Assembly: GCA_900466745.1 (NCBI GenBank)
Contig: UBNE01000007.1
Coordinates: forward strand, 83,113 to 147,112
Source of the DNA: Hyphomicrobiales bacterium
GTDB taxonomy: Bacteria; Pseudomonadota; Alphaproteobacteria; Rhizobiales; Beijerinckiaceae
Length of the DNA stretch: 64,000 nucleotides
Direction of reading: 5' to 3'
Shown here: positions 1-11,412 of the stretch, piece after piece
How positions within the stretch are numbered: position 1 is the first letter of the stretch
Layout: every line of letters begins with the position of its first letter
Notes under the pieces: model-generated
The model's input: only the letters and a program-made list of their open reading frames with translations
Told to the model about the DNA's origin: nothing
The model's database searches: none
Position numbers and translations under genes: made by a program

Positions 1-2316
1 CTGGCGCTGGCGCCGATCCTGGCCGCGCGCACCCTGATCGAGACCGAGCCGAATTATTCCAAGGTCTCGGCCCGGCTGCTGCTCGACAAGCTCCGCCGCG
101 AGGCGCTGAGCTTCGTCCACGGCCAGCCCGAGCAGGCGACGCAGGCCGAGATGGCCGGGCGTTACGCCGATTACTTCCAGGCCTATCTGAAGACCGGCAT
201 CGCCAACGAGCTGATCGACCCCGAGCTCGGCCGTTTCGACCTGGCCCGCATCGCCGCGGCGCTGAAGCCGGAGCGCGACCTGCAGTTCGACTATCTCGGC
301 TTCCAGACCCTCTACGACCGCTACTTCCTGCATGTCCGCGGCAACCGCTTCGAGCTGCCGCAGGCCTTCTTCATGCGCGTCGCCATGGGCCTCGCCATCC
401 GCGAGATCGACCGGGAGGCGCGGGCGATCGAGTTCTACGACCTGCTCTCCTCCTTCGACTTCATGGCCTCGACGCCGACGCTGTTCAATTCGGGCACGCT
501 CAGGCCGCAGCTCTCCTCCTGCTTCCTGACGACGGTTTCCGATGACCTCGACGGCATCTTCAAGGCGATCAAGGACAACGCCCTGCTGGCCAAGTATTCC
601 GGCGGCCTCGGCAACGACTGGACGCCGGTGCGCGGCCTCGGCGCCCATATCAAGGGCACGAACGGCGAGAGCCAGGGCGTGGTGCCCTTCCTGAAGGTCG
701 CCAACGACACCGCCATCGCGGTCAACCAGGGCGGCAAGCGCAAGGGCGCGGTCTGCGCCTATCTCGAGACCTGGCATGTCGACATCGAGGAATTCCTCGA
801 CCTGCGCAAGAACACCGGCGACGACCGCCGCCGCACCCACGACATGAACACCGCGAACTGGATCCCGGACCTGTTCATGCAGCGGGTCGAGGCCGGCGCC
901 GACTGGACGCTGTTCTCCCCCGACGAGGTGTCGGAGCTGCACGACCTCTACGGCAAGCCGTTCAAGCAGGCCTACGAGGCCTATGAGGCCAAGGCCGAGC
1001 GCGGCGAGATCAAGGTCTTCAAGCGGATCAAGGCCGTCGATCTGTGGCGGCGCATGCTGACCATGCTGTTCGAGACCGGGCATCCCTGGATCACCTTCAA
1101 GGACGCCTGCAACCTGCGCTCGCCGCAGCAGCATGCCGGCGTGGTGCACTCCTCGAACCTCTGCACGGAGATCACGCTCAACACCTCGGCCGATGAGGTC
1201 GCGGTCTGCAATCTCGGCTCGGTCAACCTGGCCGCGCATGTCACGGCCGAGGGGCTGGACCAGGCGCGCCTGGCCCGCACCGTGACGACCGCGATGCGCA
1301 TGCTCGACAACGTCGTCGACATCAATTTCTACACGATCCCGGAGGCGCGCCGCTCGAATCTGCGCCACCGCCCGGTCGGGCTGGGCATCATGGGCTTCCA
1401 GGACGCCCTCCAGGTCCTGCGCATCCCGGCGGCGTCGGAGGAGGCGGTCGCCTTCGCCGATACCTCGATGGAGGCGATCAGCTTCCATGCGATCTCGGCC
1501 TCGGTCGACCTCGCCGCCGAGCGCGGCCGCTATCCGAGCTTCGAGGGCTCGCTCTGGTCGAAGGGCATCCTGCCGATCGACTCGCTCGAGATCCTCTCGG
1601 AAGCCCGCGACGGCGACGTCGATCTCGACCGCTCCTCGACGCTGGACTGGGAGAGCCTGCGGGCGCGGGTGACGAGCACCGGCATGCGCAACTCGAACAC
1701 GATGGCGATCGCGCCGACCGCGACGATCTCCAACATCGTCGGCGTCTCGCAGTCGATCGAGCCGTCCTACAGCCAGCTCTACGTCAAGGCGAACATGTCG
1801 GGCGACTTCACCGTGGTGAATGCCGGGCTGGTCCACGATCTGAAGGCGCGCGGGCTCTGGGACGAGGTGATGGTCTCGGACCTGAAATACTACGACGGCA
1901 AGGTCAGCCAGATCGACCGCGTCCCCGCCGATCTCAAGGCGCTCTATGCGACCTCCTTCGAGATCCCGACGGAGTGGCTGATCAAGGCGGCGGCGCGCCG
2001 GCAGAAGTGGATCGACCAGGGCCAGTCGCTCAACCTCTACATGGCGCAGCCCTCGGGCCGGAAGCTCGACGAGGCCTATCGCCTCGCCTGGCGGCTCGGC
2101 CTGAAGACGACCTATTACCTGCGCGCGCTGTCCGCGACCCATGTCGAGAAGTCGACGCTGAAGGGCACGGATGGTAAGCTCAACGCGGTTTCGGCCTCGG
2201 TGCCGGCCGCCGCCAAGGCCGCGGCGCCGATCATCGTCGACATCCCGCTGGAGAACGGCGCGGCCGTGCCGAGCGCCTGCTCGCTCGACGACCCGACCTG
2301 CGAGGCCTGCCAGTAG
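1..2316 (+). CDS. nrdA: Ribonucleoside-diphosphate reductase, alpha subunit (5' end outside window)
   Basis: Catalytic subunit of class I ribonucleotide reductase, which reduces NDPs to dNDPs in the cytoplasm together with the NrdB partner 154 bp downstream. The reading frame is open from base 1, so the N-terminus lies outside the window; about 771 residues are visible. Family motifs seen: [19 protein letters not shown], and a run [16 protein letters not shown] that matches the substrate/phosphate-binding segment. The C-terminus ends in TCEACQ, whose CxxC is the redox shuttle that receives electrons from thioredoxin or glutaredoxin. The regulatory region upstream cannot be seen. Family assignment is secure. 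The class (Ia versus Ic) is decided by the unusual NrdB. Confidence 0.96.
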   Translation: MALAPILAARTLIETEPNYSKVSARLLLDKLRREALSFVHGQPEQATQAEMAGRYADYFQAYLKTGIANELIDPELGRFDLARIAAALKPERDLQFDYLGFQTLYDRYFLHVRGNRFELPQAFFMRVAMGLAIREIDREARAIEFYDLLSSFDFMASTPTLFNSGTLRPQLSSCFLTTVSDDLDGIFKAIKDNALLAKYSGGLGNDWTPVRGLGAHIKGTNGESQGVVPFLKVANDTAIAVNQGGKRKGAVCAYLETWHVDIEEFLDLRKNTGDDRRRTHDMNTANWIPDLFMQRVEAGADWTLFSPDEVSELHDLYGKPFKQAYEAYEAKAERGEIKVFKRIKAVDLWRRMLTMLFETGHPWITFKDACNLRSPQQHAGVVHSSNLCTEITLNTSADEVAVCNLGSVNLAAHVTAEGLDQARLARTVTTAMRMLDNVVDINFYTIPEARRSNLRHRPVGLGIMGFQDALQVLRIPAASEEAVAFADTSMEAISFHAISASVDLAAERGRYPSFEGSLWSKGILPIDSLEILSEARDGDVDLDRSSTLDWESLRARVTSTGMRNSNTMAIAPTATISNIVGVSQSIEPSYSQLYVKANMSGDFTVVNAGLVHDLKARGLWDEVMVSDLKYYDGKVSQIDRVPADLKALYATSFEIPTEWLIKAAARRQKWIDQGQSLNLYMAQPSGRKLDEAYRLAWRLGLKTTYYLRALSATHVEKSTLKGTDGKLNAVSASVPAAAKAAAPIIVDIPLENGAAVPSACSLDDPTCEACQ

Positions 2317-2470
2317 GAGCGCCCCGCGCCAGCCCCGCCATTCCCGGACGACGCCCCAGGCGGAGCCGGGACCGTTGGCGGGGCGAGGCGAAAGCCTCGC
2401 ACGGCACAACACAGGCCCGGGGCAAGCCCCGGGCGGAACACCCTTCAGTTTCAGAACGGAACCCCTTTCC

Positions 2471-3604
2471 ATGCTCGACTGGTCCGATCCCAAATCCGAC
2501 GCCGCCAAGGCCACGCAGCCCGCCATCCTCGCCGGCACCGCGCCGGTCGCCGACGCCACCGGCCTCGGCGAGATCGAGCGCGGCGCCGCCCGCGTCACCG
2601 TCGACGAGAAGCGCATGATCAACGCGCGCGCCGACGTGAACCAGCTTCTGCCGCTCAAGTATAAATGGGCCTGGGAGAAGTACCTTTCCGGCTGCAACAA
2701 CCACTGGATGCCGACCGAGGTCTCGATGCAGGCCGACATCGCGCTGTGGAAGTCGAAGGACGGGCTGACCGAGGACGAGCGGCGCATGCTCAAGCGCAAT
2801 CTCGGCTTCTTCGCCGCCTCCGAGAGCCTCGTCGCCAACAACATCGTGCTGGCGATCTACCGCCACCTCACCAACCCGGAATGCCGCCAGTACCTGCTGC
2901 GCCAGGCTTTCGAGGAGGCGGTGCACACCCACACCTTCCAGTACATCGTCGAGAGCCTCGGCCTCGACGAGGGCGAATTGTTCAACATGTACCGCGAGGT
3001 GCCCTCGATCACCGACAAGGCGGCCTGGGCGCTGAAGCACACGCAGTCGCTCGACGATCCCGCCTTCGCCACCGGCACGCCCGAGGCGGACCAGCGCTTC
3101 ATGCGCGACCTCGTCGCTTTCTACGTCGTCTTCGAGGGCATGTGGTTCTATACCGGCTTCGCGCAGATCCTTTCGCTCGGCCGGCGCAACAAGATGGTCG
3201 GCATCGCCGAGCAGTACCAGTACATCCTGCGCGACGAGTCGATCCATCTCAACTTCGGCATCGACGTGATCAACCAGATCAAGATCGAGAACCCGCATCT
3301 CTGGACCAAGTCCTTCCAGGAGGAGGTGCGCGGCATGCTGAAGGACGCCGCCGAACTCGAGGCCGCCTATGGTCGCGACACCATGCCGAGGGGCTTCCTC
3401 GGGCTGAACGCGGCCTTGTGCGAGCAGTACATGCACTTCATCGCCAATCGCCGCTGCGCGCAGCTCGGCCTTGCCCCGGTCTTCGCCGAGGCGGAAAACC
3501 CGTTCCCCTGGATGTCCGAGGCGATGGACCTCAAGAAGGAGAAGAACTTCTTCGAGACCCGCGTCATCGAATACCAGAACGGCGGCGCGCTGAGCTGGGA
3601 GTAG
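2471..3604 (+). CDS. nrdB: Ribonucleotide reductase beta subunit, class Ic-like (Phe at the radical Tyr site)
   Basis: Radical-generating subunit, 377 aa, partner of NrdA. The ATG at 2471 gives a normal family N-terminus ([10 protein letters not shown]); the frame stays open upstream but that part does not look like protein. Putative metal ligands by alignment are E118, E149, H152, E222, E256 and H259 (motifs [27 protein letters not shown]). The position that carries the tyrosyl radical in E. coli R2 (Y122) is F156 here, and the first ligand is Glu rather than Asp. Both are hallmarks of chlamydial class Ic R2, which uses a Mn/Fe centre instead of Tyr. Spacing between these residues equals that recalled for the Chlamydia protein. 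Followed by a strong terminator. Family certain; cofactor is inference. Confidence 0.95.
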   Translation: MLDWSDPKSDAAKATQPAILAGTAPVADATGLGEIERGAARVTVDEKRMINARADVNQLLPLKYKWAWEKYLSGCNNHWMPTEVSMQADIALWKSKDGLTEDERRMLKRNLGFFAASESLVANNIVLAIYRHLTNPECRQYLLRQAFEEAVHTHTFQYIVESLGLDEGELFNMYREVPSITDKAAWALKHTQSLDDPAFATGTPEADQRFMRDLVAFYVVFEGMWFYTGFAQILSLGRRNKMVGIAEQYQYILRDESIHLNFGIDVINQIKIENPHLWTKSFQEEVRGMLKDAAELEAAYGRDTMPRGFLGLNAALCEQYMHFIANRRCAQLGLAPVFAEAENPFPWMSEAMDLKKEKNFFETRVIEYQNGGALSWE

Positions 3605-3640
3605 GCGCCGGCCGGCGCCTCCCCGCAGGTTCCCGCATGC

Positions 3641-3673
3641 GATGCCCGGCCCGCGCCGGGCATCGGCTTTTTG
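3641..3673 (+). terminator. Intrinsic terminator of nrdAB
   Basis: Perfect 10-bp stem (GATGCCCGGC at 3641-3650 with GCCGGGCATC at 3655-3664, loop CCGC), followed by GGCTTTTT. It lies 36 bp after the nrdB stop. A second perfect palindrome, GGCGCCGGCCGGCGCC, overlaps the nrdB stop at 3604-3619. Confidence 0.85.
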
Positions 3674-3723
3674 GGGCGCCCGGTCCGGCTGGACGGGGCC
3701 GGCCGCTTCCCGCATGCTGCGCC

Positions 3724-4062
3724 ATGCGCTTCACGAAGTGGGACTATCTCGCTTTCCCCGTGTTCGCCGGGCTCGCGATCGGCGTGTTCTACGCCGCCTT
3801 GCGCCTGCTCGGCTTTTTCGGCCTCGGTCTGCTCGGGCTGGTCATCGCCTTCGTCACGGTACGCATGGACCTGGAGCGCGACGGGCCTTCGCCGGAGCCC
3901 ACGGTCCTCGTCGAGCAGGCCCGGGCGCGCGAGCGGATGACGCGGGCCGAGAAGGCCGCGTTCAGCTCCGCGCAGCAATGGCGGCTGCGTCCGCTGTTCG
4001 TCGCGCAGATCGTCGCGACGGGCTGCATCATTCTCGGGTTCGGCCTGCATTTCCTGCTTTAG
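3724..4062 (+). CDS. Small two-helix membrane protein of unknown function
   Basis: 112 aa starting MRFTKWDYLAF. Two hydrophobic stretches are visible: a long N-terminal one (about residues 9-47, rich in L/F/G, perhaps two short helices) and a C-terminal one (about 93-112, FVAQIVATGCIILGFGLH). Between them is a charged cytoplasmic-type segment (ERDGPSPEP, RARERMTRAEKAAF). I do not recognise a named family. It stands alone between the nrdAB terminator and a 2H-phosphoesterase gene. Codon use and GC match the neighbours, so it is probably a real but uncharacterised gene. Confidence 0.7.
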   Translation: MRFTKWDYLAFPVFAGLAIGVFYAALRLLGFFGLGLLGLVIAFVTVRMDLERDGPSPEPTVLVEQARARERMTRAEKAAFSSAQQWRLRPLFVAQIVATGCIILGFGLHFLL

Positions 4063-4214
4063 GGCCCGCCGCCTTTCACGGCAGGTTCCGCGTAAATCAG
4101 CCCGCCTCGGTCCTCGCGGCCGCAGAGTGCGGCCCGGCGCAAGGAAGCGGTCGGCTTGCCGTTGTTTCTGTTTTGTTCCAGATTGGTCCCCGGCCACCGA
4201 GCGGGGAGGCGGCT

Positions 4215-4775
4215 ATGGCGCCGGGCGCCGGTTTTCCAGGACGGACGAACTACTTCTTCGCGCTGCTGCCCAGCCCGCTCGCCGCGGCCTCGGCCGACCG
4301 GATGGCGCATGCGCTGCGGCATTGGCTCGATCTGTCGGGGCCGCCGCGCGGCACGCGCAAATACCATGTCACGCTCTGGGGCTGGCCGGAGGCCCGGGAG
4401 CCGGACCTTACGGAACTGGCATTGTTGCGGCGCGTCGGGCAACGCATCCGGCAGGACGCCTTCCGGCTGGATTTCGATGCGGTGGCGGTCTTCACCCGAA
4501 AAGCCGGGAAACCGGCCCTGGTCATGGTCGGCAGCGACGGGGTCATCGGCGCCGATCGGCTGCATGAGGCCATCGAGGGGGAGCTGCGGGCGAGCGGCTT
4601 TCGGAGCGGGCGGGCTTCGTTCCGCCCGCATCTGACGCTGCTCTACGACCACTGCCGCGCGCGGGCTTTTCGGGTCAGGCGGCTGGGCTGGCGCGTGACG
4701 GAGTTCGTGCTGATCCGCAGCATCCCGCGCCGGGACTACGAGATTCTCGGGCGCTGGCCGCTGCGGAACGGCTGA
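4215..4775 (+). CDS. 2H phosphoesterase / 2'-5' RNA ligase family protein
   Basis: 186 aa. Two HxT motifs, the catalytic pair of the 2H superfamily, are clear: HVTLWG near residue 52 and HLTLLYDH near residue 140. Bacterial members (LigT/ThpR type) hydrolyse 2',3'-cyclic phosphates or act as RNA 2'-5' ligases in vitro; the true substrate is usually unknown. The ATG at 4215 follows GGGGAGGCGGCT, a plausible ribosome binding site. The frame is open further upstream but that part is arginine-rich antisense-like sequence. Monocistronic in appearance. Confidence 0.85.
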   Translation: MAPGAGFPGRTNYFFALLPSPLAAASADRMAHALRHWLDLSGPPRGTRKYHVTLWGWPEAREPDLTELALLRRVGQRIRQDAFRLDFDAVAVFTRKAGKPALVMVGSDGVIGADRLHEAIEGELRASGFRSGRASFRPHLTLLYDHCRARAFRVRRLGWRVTEFVLIRSIPRRDYEILGRWPLRNG

Positions 4776-4894
4776 GCGATCATGCAAGGCCGCAAGCGCG
4801 CCTTGCGGCCGGGGGCGGCTCAACCGCGTTGCCTTGGCCGCTCAGGTCACTATCGTTCGCCTTCGACGCCCGCCCGATTCAACCGGAGCCCCTT

Positions 4895-5602
4895 ATGGCC
4901 GACCTCTCCGCTTTCCCGATCACCAGGCGCTGGCCCGCCCGCCATCCCGATCGCATCCAGCTCTATTCGCTGCCGACGCCCAACGGCGTGAAGGTCTCGA
5001 TCGCGCTGGAGGAGCTCGGCCTGCCCTATGAGCCGCATGCCATCGACATCGGCAAGAACGAGACCTGGGGGCCGGAATTCCTCTCGCTCAACCCGAACGG
5101 CAAGATCCCGGCGATCATCGACCCCGACGGCCCGGGCGGAAAGCCGCTGGGGCTGTGGGAGTCGGGCGCGATCCTGCTCTATCTCGCCGAAAAGACCGGC
5201 AAGCTGCTGCCGAAGGACCCCGCCGCCCGCTACGAGACGATCCAGTGGGTGTTCTTCCAGATGGCGGCGATCGGCCCGATGTTCGGCCAGCTCGGCTTCT
5301 TCCACAAATTCGCCGGCCGCGAATACGAGGACAAGCGCCCGCGCGACCGCTACGCCAATGAGAGCAAGCGCCTGCTCGGCGTGCTGGAGGACCGGGTTGC
5401 GAACCGCACCTGGATCATGGGCGACGACTACAGCATCGCCGACATCGCCATCCTCGGCTGGGTGCGCAACCTCGTCGGCTTCTACGGCGCCGGCGAGCTC
5501 GTCGACTATGCCAGCCTGACCCATGTGCCGATCTGGCTGGAGCGCTGCCTGTCGCGCCCGGCCGTGCAGCGCGGCCTCGACATCCCGAAGCGCCCGGCCT
5601 GA
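4895..5602 (+). CDS. Glutathione S-transferase family protein (YghU/Ure2-like)
   Basis: 235 aa cytosolic GST fold. The N-terminal thioredoxin-like domain carries LYSLPTPNGVKVSIALEE, the PNG(V)K form found in the nu-class/YghU and Ure2-like subgroup, where an Asn or Thr rather than Tyr/Ser contacts glutathione. The glutathione-binding NGKIPAI and WESGAILLYLAEK segments follow, then the helical C-terminal domain with the family Asp in DDYSIADIAILGWV. The ATG at 4895 sits 5 nt after GGAGC, so I prefer it to the upstream in-frame ATG at 4829. The next gene starts 10 bp downstream and is probably cotranscribed. Likely roles are disulfide-bond reduction or detoxification; the substrate is unknown. 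Confidence 0.9.
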   Translation: MADLSAFPITRRWPARHPDRIQLYSLPTPNGVKVSIALEELGLPYEPHAIDIGKNETWGPEFLSLNPNGKIPAIIDPDGPGGKPLGLWESGAILLYLAEKTGKLLPKDPAARYETIQWVFFQMAAIGPMFGQLGFFHKFAGREYEDKRPRDRYANESKRLLGVLEDRVANRTWIMGDDYSIADIAILGWVRNLVGFYGAGELVDYASLTHVPIWLERCLSRPAVQRGLDIPKRPA

Positions 5603-5612
5603 GGACAGCGAC

Positions 5613-5978
5613 GTGGCCATCACGATCTACGGCATCAAGAACTGCGACACGATGAAGAAGGCGCGCGCCTGGCTCGACGGCCACGGCGCGGCCTATGCCT
5701 TCCACGACTACAAGGCGAGCGGGATCGACCGGGCTTCGCTCGAACGCTGGGTGAAGGAGCATGGCTGGCAGACCGTGCTGAATCGCGCAGGCACCACCTT
5801 CCGCAAGCTGCCCGACGCCGAGAAGCAGGGGCTCGATGCGCAGAAGGCGATCGCGCTGATGCTGGCCCAGCCCTCGATGATCAAGCGCCCCGTGCTCGAC
5901 CTCGGCAAGGGCAGCACCGTCGTGGGCTTCAAGCCGGAGGTCTACGAGGCGGCGCTGGCGGGAGATCGGACCAATTGA
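5613..5978 (+). CDS. ArsC/Spx-like reductase family protein (YffB type)
   Basis: 121 aa thioredoxin-fold protein of the ArsC superfamily. It has a single cysteine in YGIKNCDTMKKAR, the YffB/Spx layout without the CxxC of Spx, and a typical RPVLDLGKG loop. The start is GTG at 5613, 10 bp after the GST gene stop, with GAGGACAGC upstream as a weak ribosome binding site. Family members are thought to be glutathione-dependent thiol reductases. Pairing with a GST gene supports a thiol-chemistry role, but no substrate can be deduced. It is unlikely to be a true arsenate reductase because no ars genes are near. Confidence 0.87.
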   Translation: MAITIYGIKNCDTMKKARAWLDGHGAAYAFHDYKASGIDRASLERWVKEHGWQTVLNRAGTTFRKLPDAEKQGLDAQKAIALMLAQPSMIKRPVLDLGKGSTVVGFKPEVYEAALAGDRTN

Positions 5979-5994
5979 GCGGCTAGTGGCGCGG

Positions 5995-6107
5995 GTTATC
6001 CCGGACGAGCGGCTTCAGCCGCGCCGATCCGGGATCCATGCCGGAACCTTCAAAGGCTGTGCTCGGGCGTGGATCCCGGGTCTCCGCTTCGCTGCGCCCG
6101 GGATGAC
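5995..6107. repeat. Intergenic palindromic repeat, full two-arm copy
   Basis: Outer ends GTTATCCCGG... and ...CCCGGGATGACC are inverted to each other. Inner arms GATCCGGGATCCATGCC and the GTGGATCCCGGGTC side form a second dyad. The same architecture recurs at 28918, 35569 and (diverged) 41477, with a half copy at 34950. It lies between the ArsC-like gene and tgt. Confidence 0.75.
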
Positions 6108-6220
6108 CTTGCGTTCTTCAGCCGCCCAATCGCCCGCCGGCAAGCGGCGGAAGCCGTGCATGACCCCCTTCGTGCGGGCGCCTCTTCCCTAAAACACCGC
6201 TCTGCTCTACCTCGCAGGCC

Positions 6221-7396
6221 ATGACCGCACAGCCTCAGCCCGCGCAGCGCGACATCGCCGCGACCGCCGACTTCACCTTCCATGTCGCCGCCCGCGACGG
6301 CGCCGCCCGCACCGGCGCGATAACCATGCCGCGCGGCGTCATCCGCACGCCGGCCTTCATGCCGGTCGGCACCGCCGCCACCGTCAAGGGCATGTATCCC
6401 GAGCAGGTGAGGGCGCTTGGTGCCGATGTCGTGCTCGGCAACACCTATCACCTGATGCTGCGTCCCGGCGCCGAACGTGTCGCCCGGCTCGGCGGCCTGC
6501 ACCGGTTCATGAACTGGCCGCACCCGATCCTGACGGATTCGGGCGGCTTCCAGGTGATGTCGCTCTCGCAGCTCCGGAAGCTGACCGAGGAGGGCGTGAC
6601 CTTCCAGTCACATATCGACGGCTCGAAGCATGTGCTGACGCCCGAGCGCTCGGTCGAGATCCAGAACCTGCTCGGCTCCGACATCGTCATGCAGCTCGAC
6701 GAATGTGTGGCGCTGCCCTGCGAGGAGAAGGTGGCGGAGAAGGCGATGCGGCTGTCGCTGCGCTGGGCCGAGCGCTGCAAGGCCGCCTTCGGCGATCATC
6801 CCGGCCGGGCCCTGTTCGGCATCGTGCAGGGCGGCGACGTGCCGCATCTGCGGGTTGAGAGCGCGCGCGCGCTCGCCGCCATGGACCTCAAGGGCTACGC
6901 CGTTGGCGGGCTTGCGGTTGGCGAGCCGCAGGACGTCATGCTGGCGATGATCGAGACGGTCGAGCCGCATCTGCCCCAGGCGAAGCCGCGCTATCTGATG
7001 GGCGTCGGCACGCCCGACGACATCCTCCAGTCGGTGGCGCGCGGCATCGACATGTTCGACTGCGTGATGCCGACGCGCGCCGGCCGCCACGGCCAGATCT
7101 TCACCCGCTTCGGCCGGATGAACCTGAAGAACGCGAAATTCGCCGAGGACCCGCGCCCGATCGACGAGCAATCCTCCTGCCCGGCGGCGAAGGACTGGTC
7201 GCGGGCCTATCTGCACCATCTGGTCAAGGCCGAGGAGATGCTCGGCAAGATGCTGCTGACCTGGGTGAACCTCGCCTATTACCAGGAGCTGATGGCCGGC
7301 CTGCGCGGCGCCATCGCGGCCGGGCGTCTCGCCGATTTCATCGCCGAGACGAAGGAGGGCTGGACCCGGGGCGAGGATGGAGGCGCCCCGGCGTGA
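6221..7396 (+). CDS. tgt: tRNA-guanine(34) transglycosylase
   Basis: 391 aa, full length. Exchanges G34 for preQ1 in GUN-anticodon tRNAs (queuosine pathway, with QueF encoded at 12020). Seen: [13 protein letters not shown], the general-base Asp in [10 protein letters not shown] (D106), GLAVGEP, and the nucleophile D280 in [10 protein letters not shown]. Odd: the structural zinc site, normally CxCxxC plus a distant His, reads SSCPAA, and the His position reads TWVNLAYY. Only C320 of the four ligands survives (S318, A323 and V349 replace the others). The catalytic residues are intact, so the enzyme is probably active. The downstream gene starts within its stop codon (GTGA overlap). Confidence 0.95.
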   Translation: MTAQPQPAQRDIAATADFTFHVAARDGAARTGAITMPRGVIRTPAFMPVGTAATVKGMYPEQVRALGADVVLGNTYHLMLRPGAERVARLGGLHRFMNWPHPILTDSGGFQVMSLSQLRKLTEEGVTFQSHIDGSKHVLTPERSVEIQNLLGSDIVMQLDECVALPCEEKVAEKAMRLSLRWAERCKAAFGDHPGRALFGIVQGGDVPHLRVESARALAAMDLKGYAVGGLAVGEPQDVMLAMIETVEPHLPQAKPRYLMGVGTPDDILQSVARGIDMFDCVMPTRAGRHGQIFTRFGRMNLKNAKFAEDPRPIDEQSSCPAAKDWSRAYLHHLVKAEEMLGKMLLTWVNLAYYQELMAGLRGAIAAGRLADFIAETKEGWTRGEDGGAPA

Positions 7397-8178
7397 CGGC
7401 CCTCGATCCCGGCCTGCTGCTCAAGATGGCGATCGCGGCCGCGGTGGTGGTCACCTGCTCGCTGATCGCCGAGCGCAGCGGGCCGAAGATCGCGGCGATG
7501 ATCGCCACCCTGCCGATCTCGCTCGGCCCCGTCCTGTTCTTCCTGTCGCTGGAACACGAGCCGGCCTTCCTCGCCGAAAGCGCCCGCGGCACGATGAACG
7601 CCAATGTCGCCAATGCCGGCTTCGTGCTGGCCTATGTCTTCGCGGCGCAGCGCTTCGCGACGCTGCCCAGCCTTGCGGCGGCGCTCGCCGCCTGGGTCGT
7701 CGCGCTGCTGGCCACACGCGGCTTCGGCCTGCCGGCCTGGGCGCTGACCGGGCTCGCGGTCGCCGCCTTCGCCGCCGTGCACCGGGCCGCGCGGCCCTAT
7801 CTCGCGGCCCGCCCGGTCGCGCCGCCCCGGCGCGCCTGGTTCGCGATTCCGCTGCGGGCGGCCTGCGTCGCCGGGCTTGTCGGCGGCGTCACGCTCGCGA
7901 GCCACCAGGTCGGCGCGAACTGGTCGGGCGTCCTCGCCGGGGTTCCGCTGGTGCTGTCGAGCCTCGTGCTGATCCTGCAGCCGCGCATCGGCGGCCCGGC
8001 CACCGCCGCCCTGATCGGCAACGGCGCGCTCGGCCTGCTCGGGGTCGGCCTCGGCCTGGCGGCGCTCTACGCCGCCGCCGTGCCGCTGGGCTCGGGGTTC
8101 GCCCTGCTGATCGGACTGACGGTCTCGGTCGCCTGGAATGCCGGGCTACTCGGCCTTGCGCGCCGGCCGGCGCCATGA
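7393..8178 (+). CDS. Polytopic membrane protein of unknown function
   Basis: 261 aa, strongly hydrophobic, with about 8 predicted membrane segments (for example [69 protein letters not shown]). Starts at GTG 7393, overlapping the tgt stop by 4 nt, so it is probably translationally coupled to tgt. I cannot place it in a named transporter family from the sequence. Coupling to tgt hints at, but does not show, a link to queuine or nucleobase handling. Its 3' end overlaps the convergent DMT transporter gene by 33 bp. Confidence 0.8.
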   Translation: MTALDPGLLLKMAIAAAVVVTCSLIAERSGPKIAAMIATLPISLGPVLFFLSLEHEPAFLAESARGTMNANVANAGFVLAYVFAAQRFATLPSLAAALAAWVVALLATRGFGLPAWALTGLAVAAFAAVHRAARPYLAARPVAPPRRAWFAIPLRAACVAGLVGGVTLASHQVGANWSGVLAGVPLVLSSLVLILQPRIGGPATAALIGNGALGLLGVGLGLAALYAAAVPLGSGFALLIGLTVSVAWNAGLLGLARRPAP

Positions 8179-9081
8179 CGCCACGAACAGCCCGCCGATG
8201 ATCAGGCCGAAACCGGCCAGTTGCAGCGGGCCGGGGATCTCGCCGAGCGCCGGGATGGCGAGCGTCGTGCCGGTGACCGGGATCAGCGGCGGAAAGCGCC
8301 CGACCACGGCTGCCCCCAGCACATGCGCGGCCCAGCCCCAGAGCCACAGCCCGAGGATGACGTTGATGATGCCCTGATAGACCGCGTGCAGCCCGAGCAC
8401 CCACCAGGGCGCGATGTCGAAGCCGCGGAAGAAGAACAGGAAGTAGAACGGCAGATAGGCGAGCGACAGCACCGAGACGACGATCGAGCCCTTGAGGCCG
8501 TCGACCTTCCAGAGCTGGATCAGCAGCGGGTAGAAGCCCCAGAGCAGGCCGACGCCGAGAAAGCAGAGGTCGCCGCGCAAGGTGTCGCCGGCCGCGCCGT
8601 GGCTGCCGGCGAAGGCGAGGAAGCCGAGGCCGCCGATCACGCTCGCGATGCCGAGGATCAGCGGCGCCGAGAGGCGCGCCCCGAACAGGACGACGCTGCC
8701 GACGATGCCGATCACGGTCACCGTGCCCGGGCCGATCGTGGCGCCATGCGCGGCCGGAGCCATCGTCAGCCCCATCAGCATCAGGAAGGTCATCGGGAAA
8801 CCGCTGGTCACGGCGAGCCAAACGCCGTGATTCCAGCCGACGCCGCCGCAGTTCCGCAAGCCCCCGGCCCGCAGGAAGAGCGGTAGCAGCAGCAGGCCGG
8901 CGGTGCCGAAGCGCAGCGCCAGCAGGTCATGGGCGCCGATGCCGTGGAGCACGGCATGGCGGCTGATGACGAAGTTCGAGCCGAAGATCAGGACGCTGAG
9001 CAGCATCCCGGCGACCGCCAGCCGGCGCCGGCGGCGTTCCGTGTCCGGCGCTGCGGCGGGGCGGGCGATGCGCTGATCCAT
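8146..9081 (-). CDS. DMT-superfamily (EamA) transporter
   Basis: 311 aa with ten predicted membrane helices in two EamA-type repeats. It begins with a short basic N-terminus (RRRRRLAVAG) and then LLSVLIFGSNFVISRHAV, the typical first helix with an N-F-V-x-R/K signature. EamA proteins export metabolites or amino acids; the substrate cannot be read from sequence. Transcribed convergently to the tgt-linked membrane protein, sharing 33 bp at the 3' ends. No terminator is visible between them. Confidence 0.88.
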   Translation of the reverse strand: MDQRIARPAAAPDTERRRRRLAVAGMLLSVLIFGSNFVISRHAVLHGIGAHDLLALRFGTAGLLLLPLFLRAGGLRNCGGVGWNHGVWLAVTSGFPMTFLMLMGLTMAPAAHGATIGPGTVTVIGIVGSVVLFGARLSAPLILGIASVIGGLGFLAFAGSHGAAGDTLRGDLCFLGVGLLWGFYPLLIQLWKVDGLKGSIVVSVLSLAYLPFYFLFFFRGFDIAPWWVLGLHAVYQGIINVILGLWLWGWAAHVLGAAVVGRFPPLIPVTGTTLAIPALGEIPGPLQLAGFGLIIGGLFVASWRRPARKAE

Positions 9082-9248
9082 GGAGCCGACATAGCGCGGA
9101 TGGCGGCGGGGCCGTTACGCGCCATGGCGCATGGCCCCCGCGCTCGAAACGGCGATCCGCATTTGCGCCGCGTTTCAGCCCTTCTGGTGCCCGAAGGCGG
9201 CGGCTCACTCTCCGCGCTGAAGGGGCTTGAACGATCGGAGCGACGGCG

Positions 9249-9893
9249 ATGTCCAGCAACCGCTATCCCCCGCAGCCCGCGGCCATGGCGAAGCGGCTCG
9301 GCCACCATCTCCTGCTCTCCCTCGGCGTGACGCTGGCCACCGCCCTGGTCGCGACCTTGCCGGCCCTCGTCTCCGGCGCGCCCTGGGAGCGTGCCCCGGC
9401 GCGGGCTTCCGCCCCGGCGGGGCCGGTGCTGCTGCGGGACGGCAAGATCGTCGATCGCCTCGGGGAAAATACCGTCGCCGGGCCCGAGATGGCGGCGACG
9501 AATGCGCCGGGGCTGCCGGCGGCGCTGGCGATGCCGATGTCGCTGAACTGGCCCGGGAGCGGCGAATGGACGCCGCCCGCGCAGCGGCTCGCGGTCGCGG
9601 CCCGGGCGAGGCCCCGCGCGGGAGAGGGCGCGGCCGTTCTACCCCAGTATCGTATCGCCGCGCTGCCGGTCCACGCCGCCGCGACGGGCGCGCCTTTGGT
9701 CATCCTGCCTCCGGCGGCGGCGACGGCCCTGGAGGCCGCGCGCGACGATTCCGGTCGCGACGACGCCTGGAGCCGCCTGTTGAGCCAGCCGGCGACGCAG
9801 GTGGTCGATGCCGTCTCCGGCGCCGCCGATTCCGTGCAGGCGGCGGGCTCCTGGGGGCTGTCGCAGGCGGCGAGCCTGCTGCCGCGCTGGTGA
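9249..9893 (+). CDS. Hypothetical membrane-anchored or secreted protein
   Basis: 214 aa. After a basic N-terminus (AKRLGHH) there is one hydrophobic segment (LLLSLGVTLATALVATLPALV, residues about 20-41) that could be a signal anchor or an uncleaved signal peptide. The rest is Ala/Pro-rich and low complexity with no recognised domain. The ATG at 9249 follows GGAGCGACGGCG. Transcribed away from the DMT gene and towards eno (convergent). Composition matches the region, so it is plausible but unassigned. Confidence 0.6.
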   Translation: MSSNRYPPQPAAMAKRLGHHLLLSLGVTLATALVATLPALVSGAPWERAPARASAPAGPVLLRDGKIVDRLGENTVAGPEMAATNAPGLPAALAMPMSLNWPGSGEWTPPAQRLAVAARARPRAGEGAAVLPQYRIAALPVHAAATGAPLVILPPAAATALEAARDDSGRDDAWSRLLSQPATQVVDAVSGAADSVQAAGSWGLSQAASLLPRW

Positions 9894-9913
9894 GCGCGGC
9901 AGCAATCACCTGA

Positions 9914-11236
<1,323 letters not shown>

Positions 11237-11412
11237 CTACCCAACCGGCCGTGCGGCGGGAAGCCCCGATCGGCGCGATCGGCCGGGGGGAAGGGCAGGA
11301 AGGGCAGGGAGGCCGCAGATGGAAGCGGGACATGCGGGCGAAGGCGCGCTCTGGCGTGGCGGTTGCGCGGCTTCGGGCCAGCTCCGGCGCTTCGCCCCAT
11401 CGGGAAACAAGC

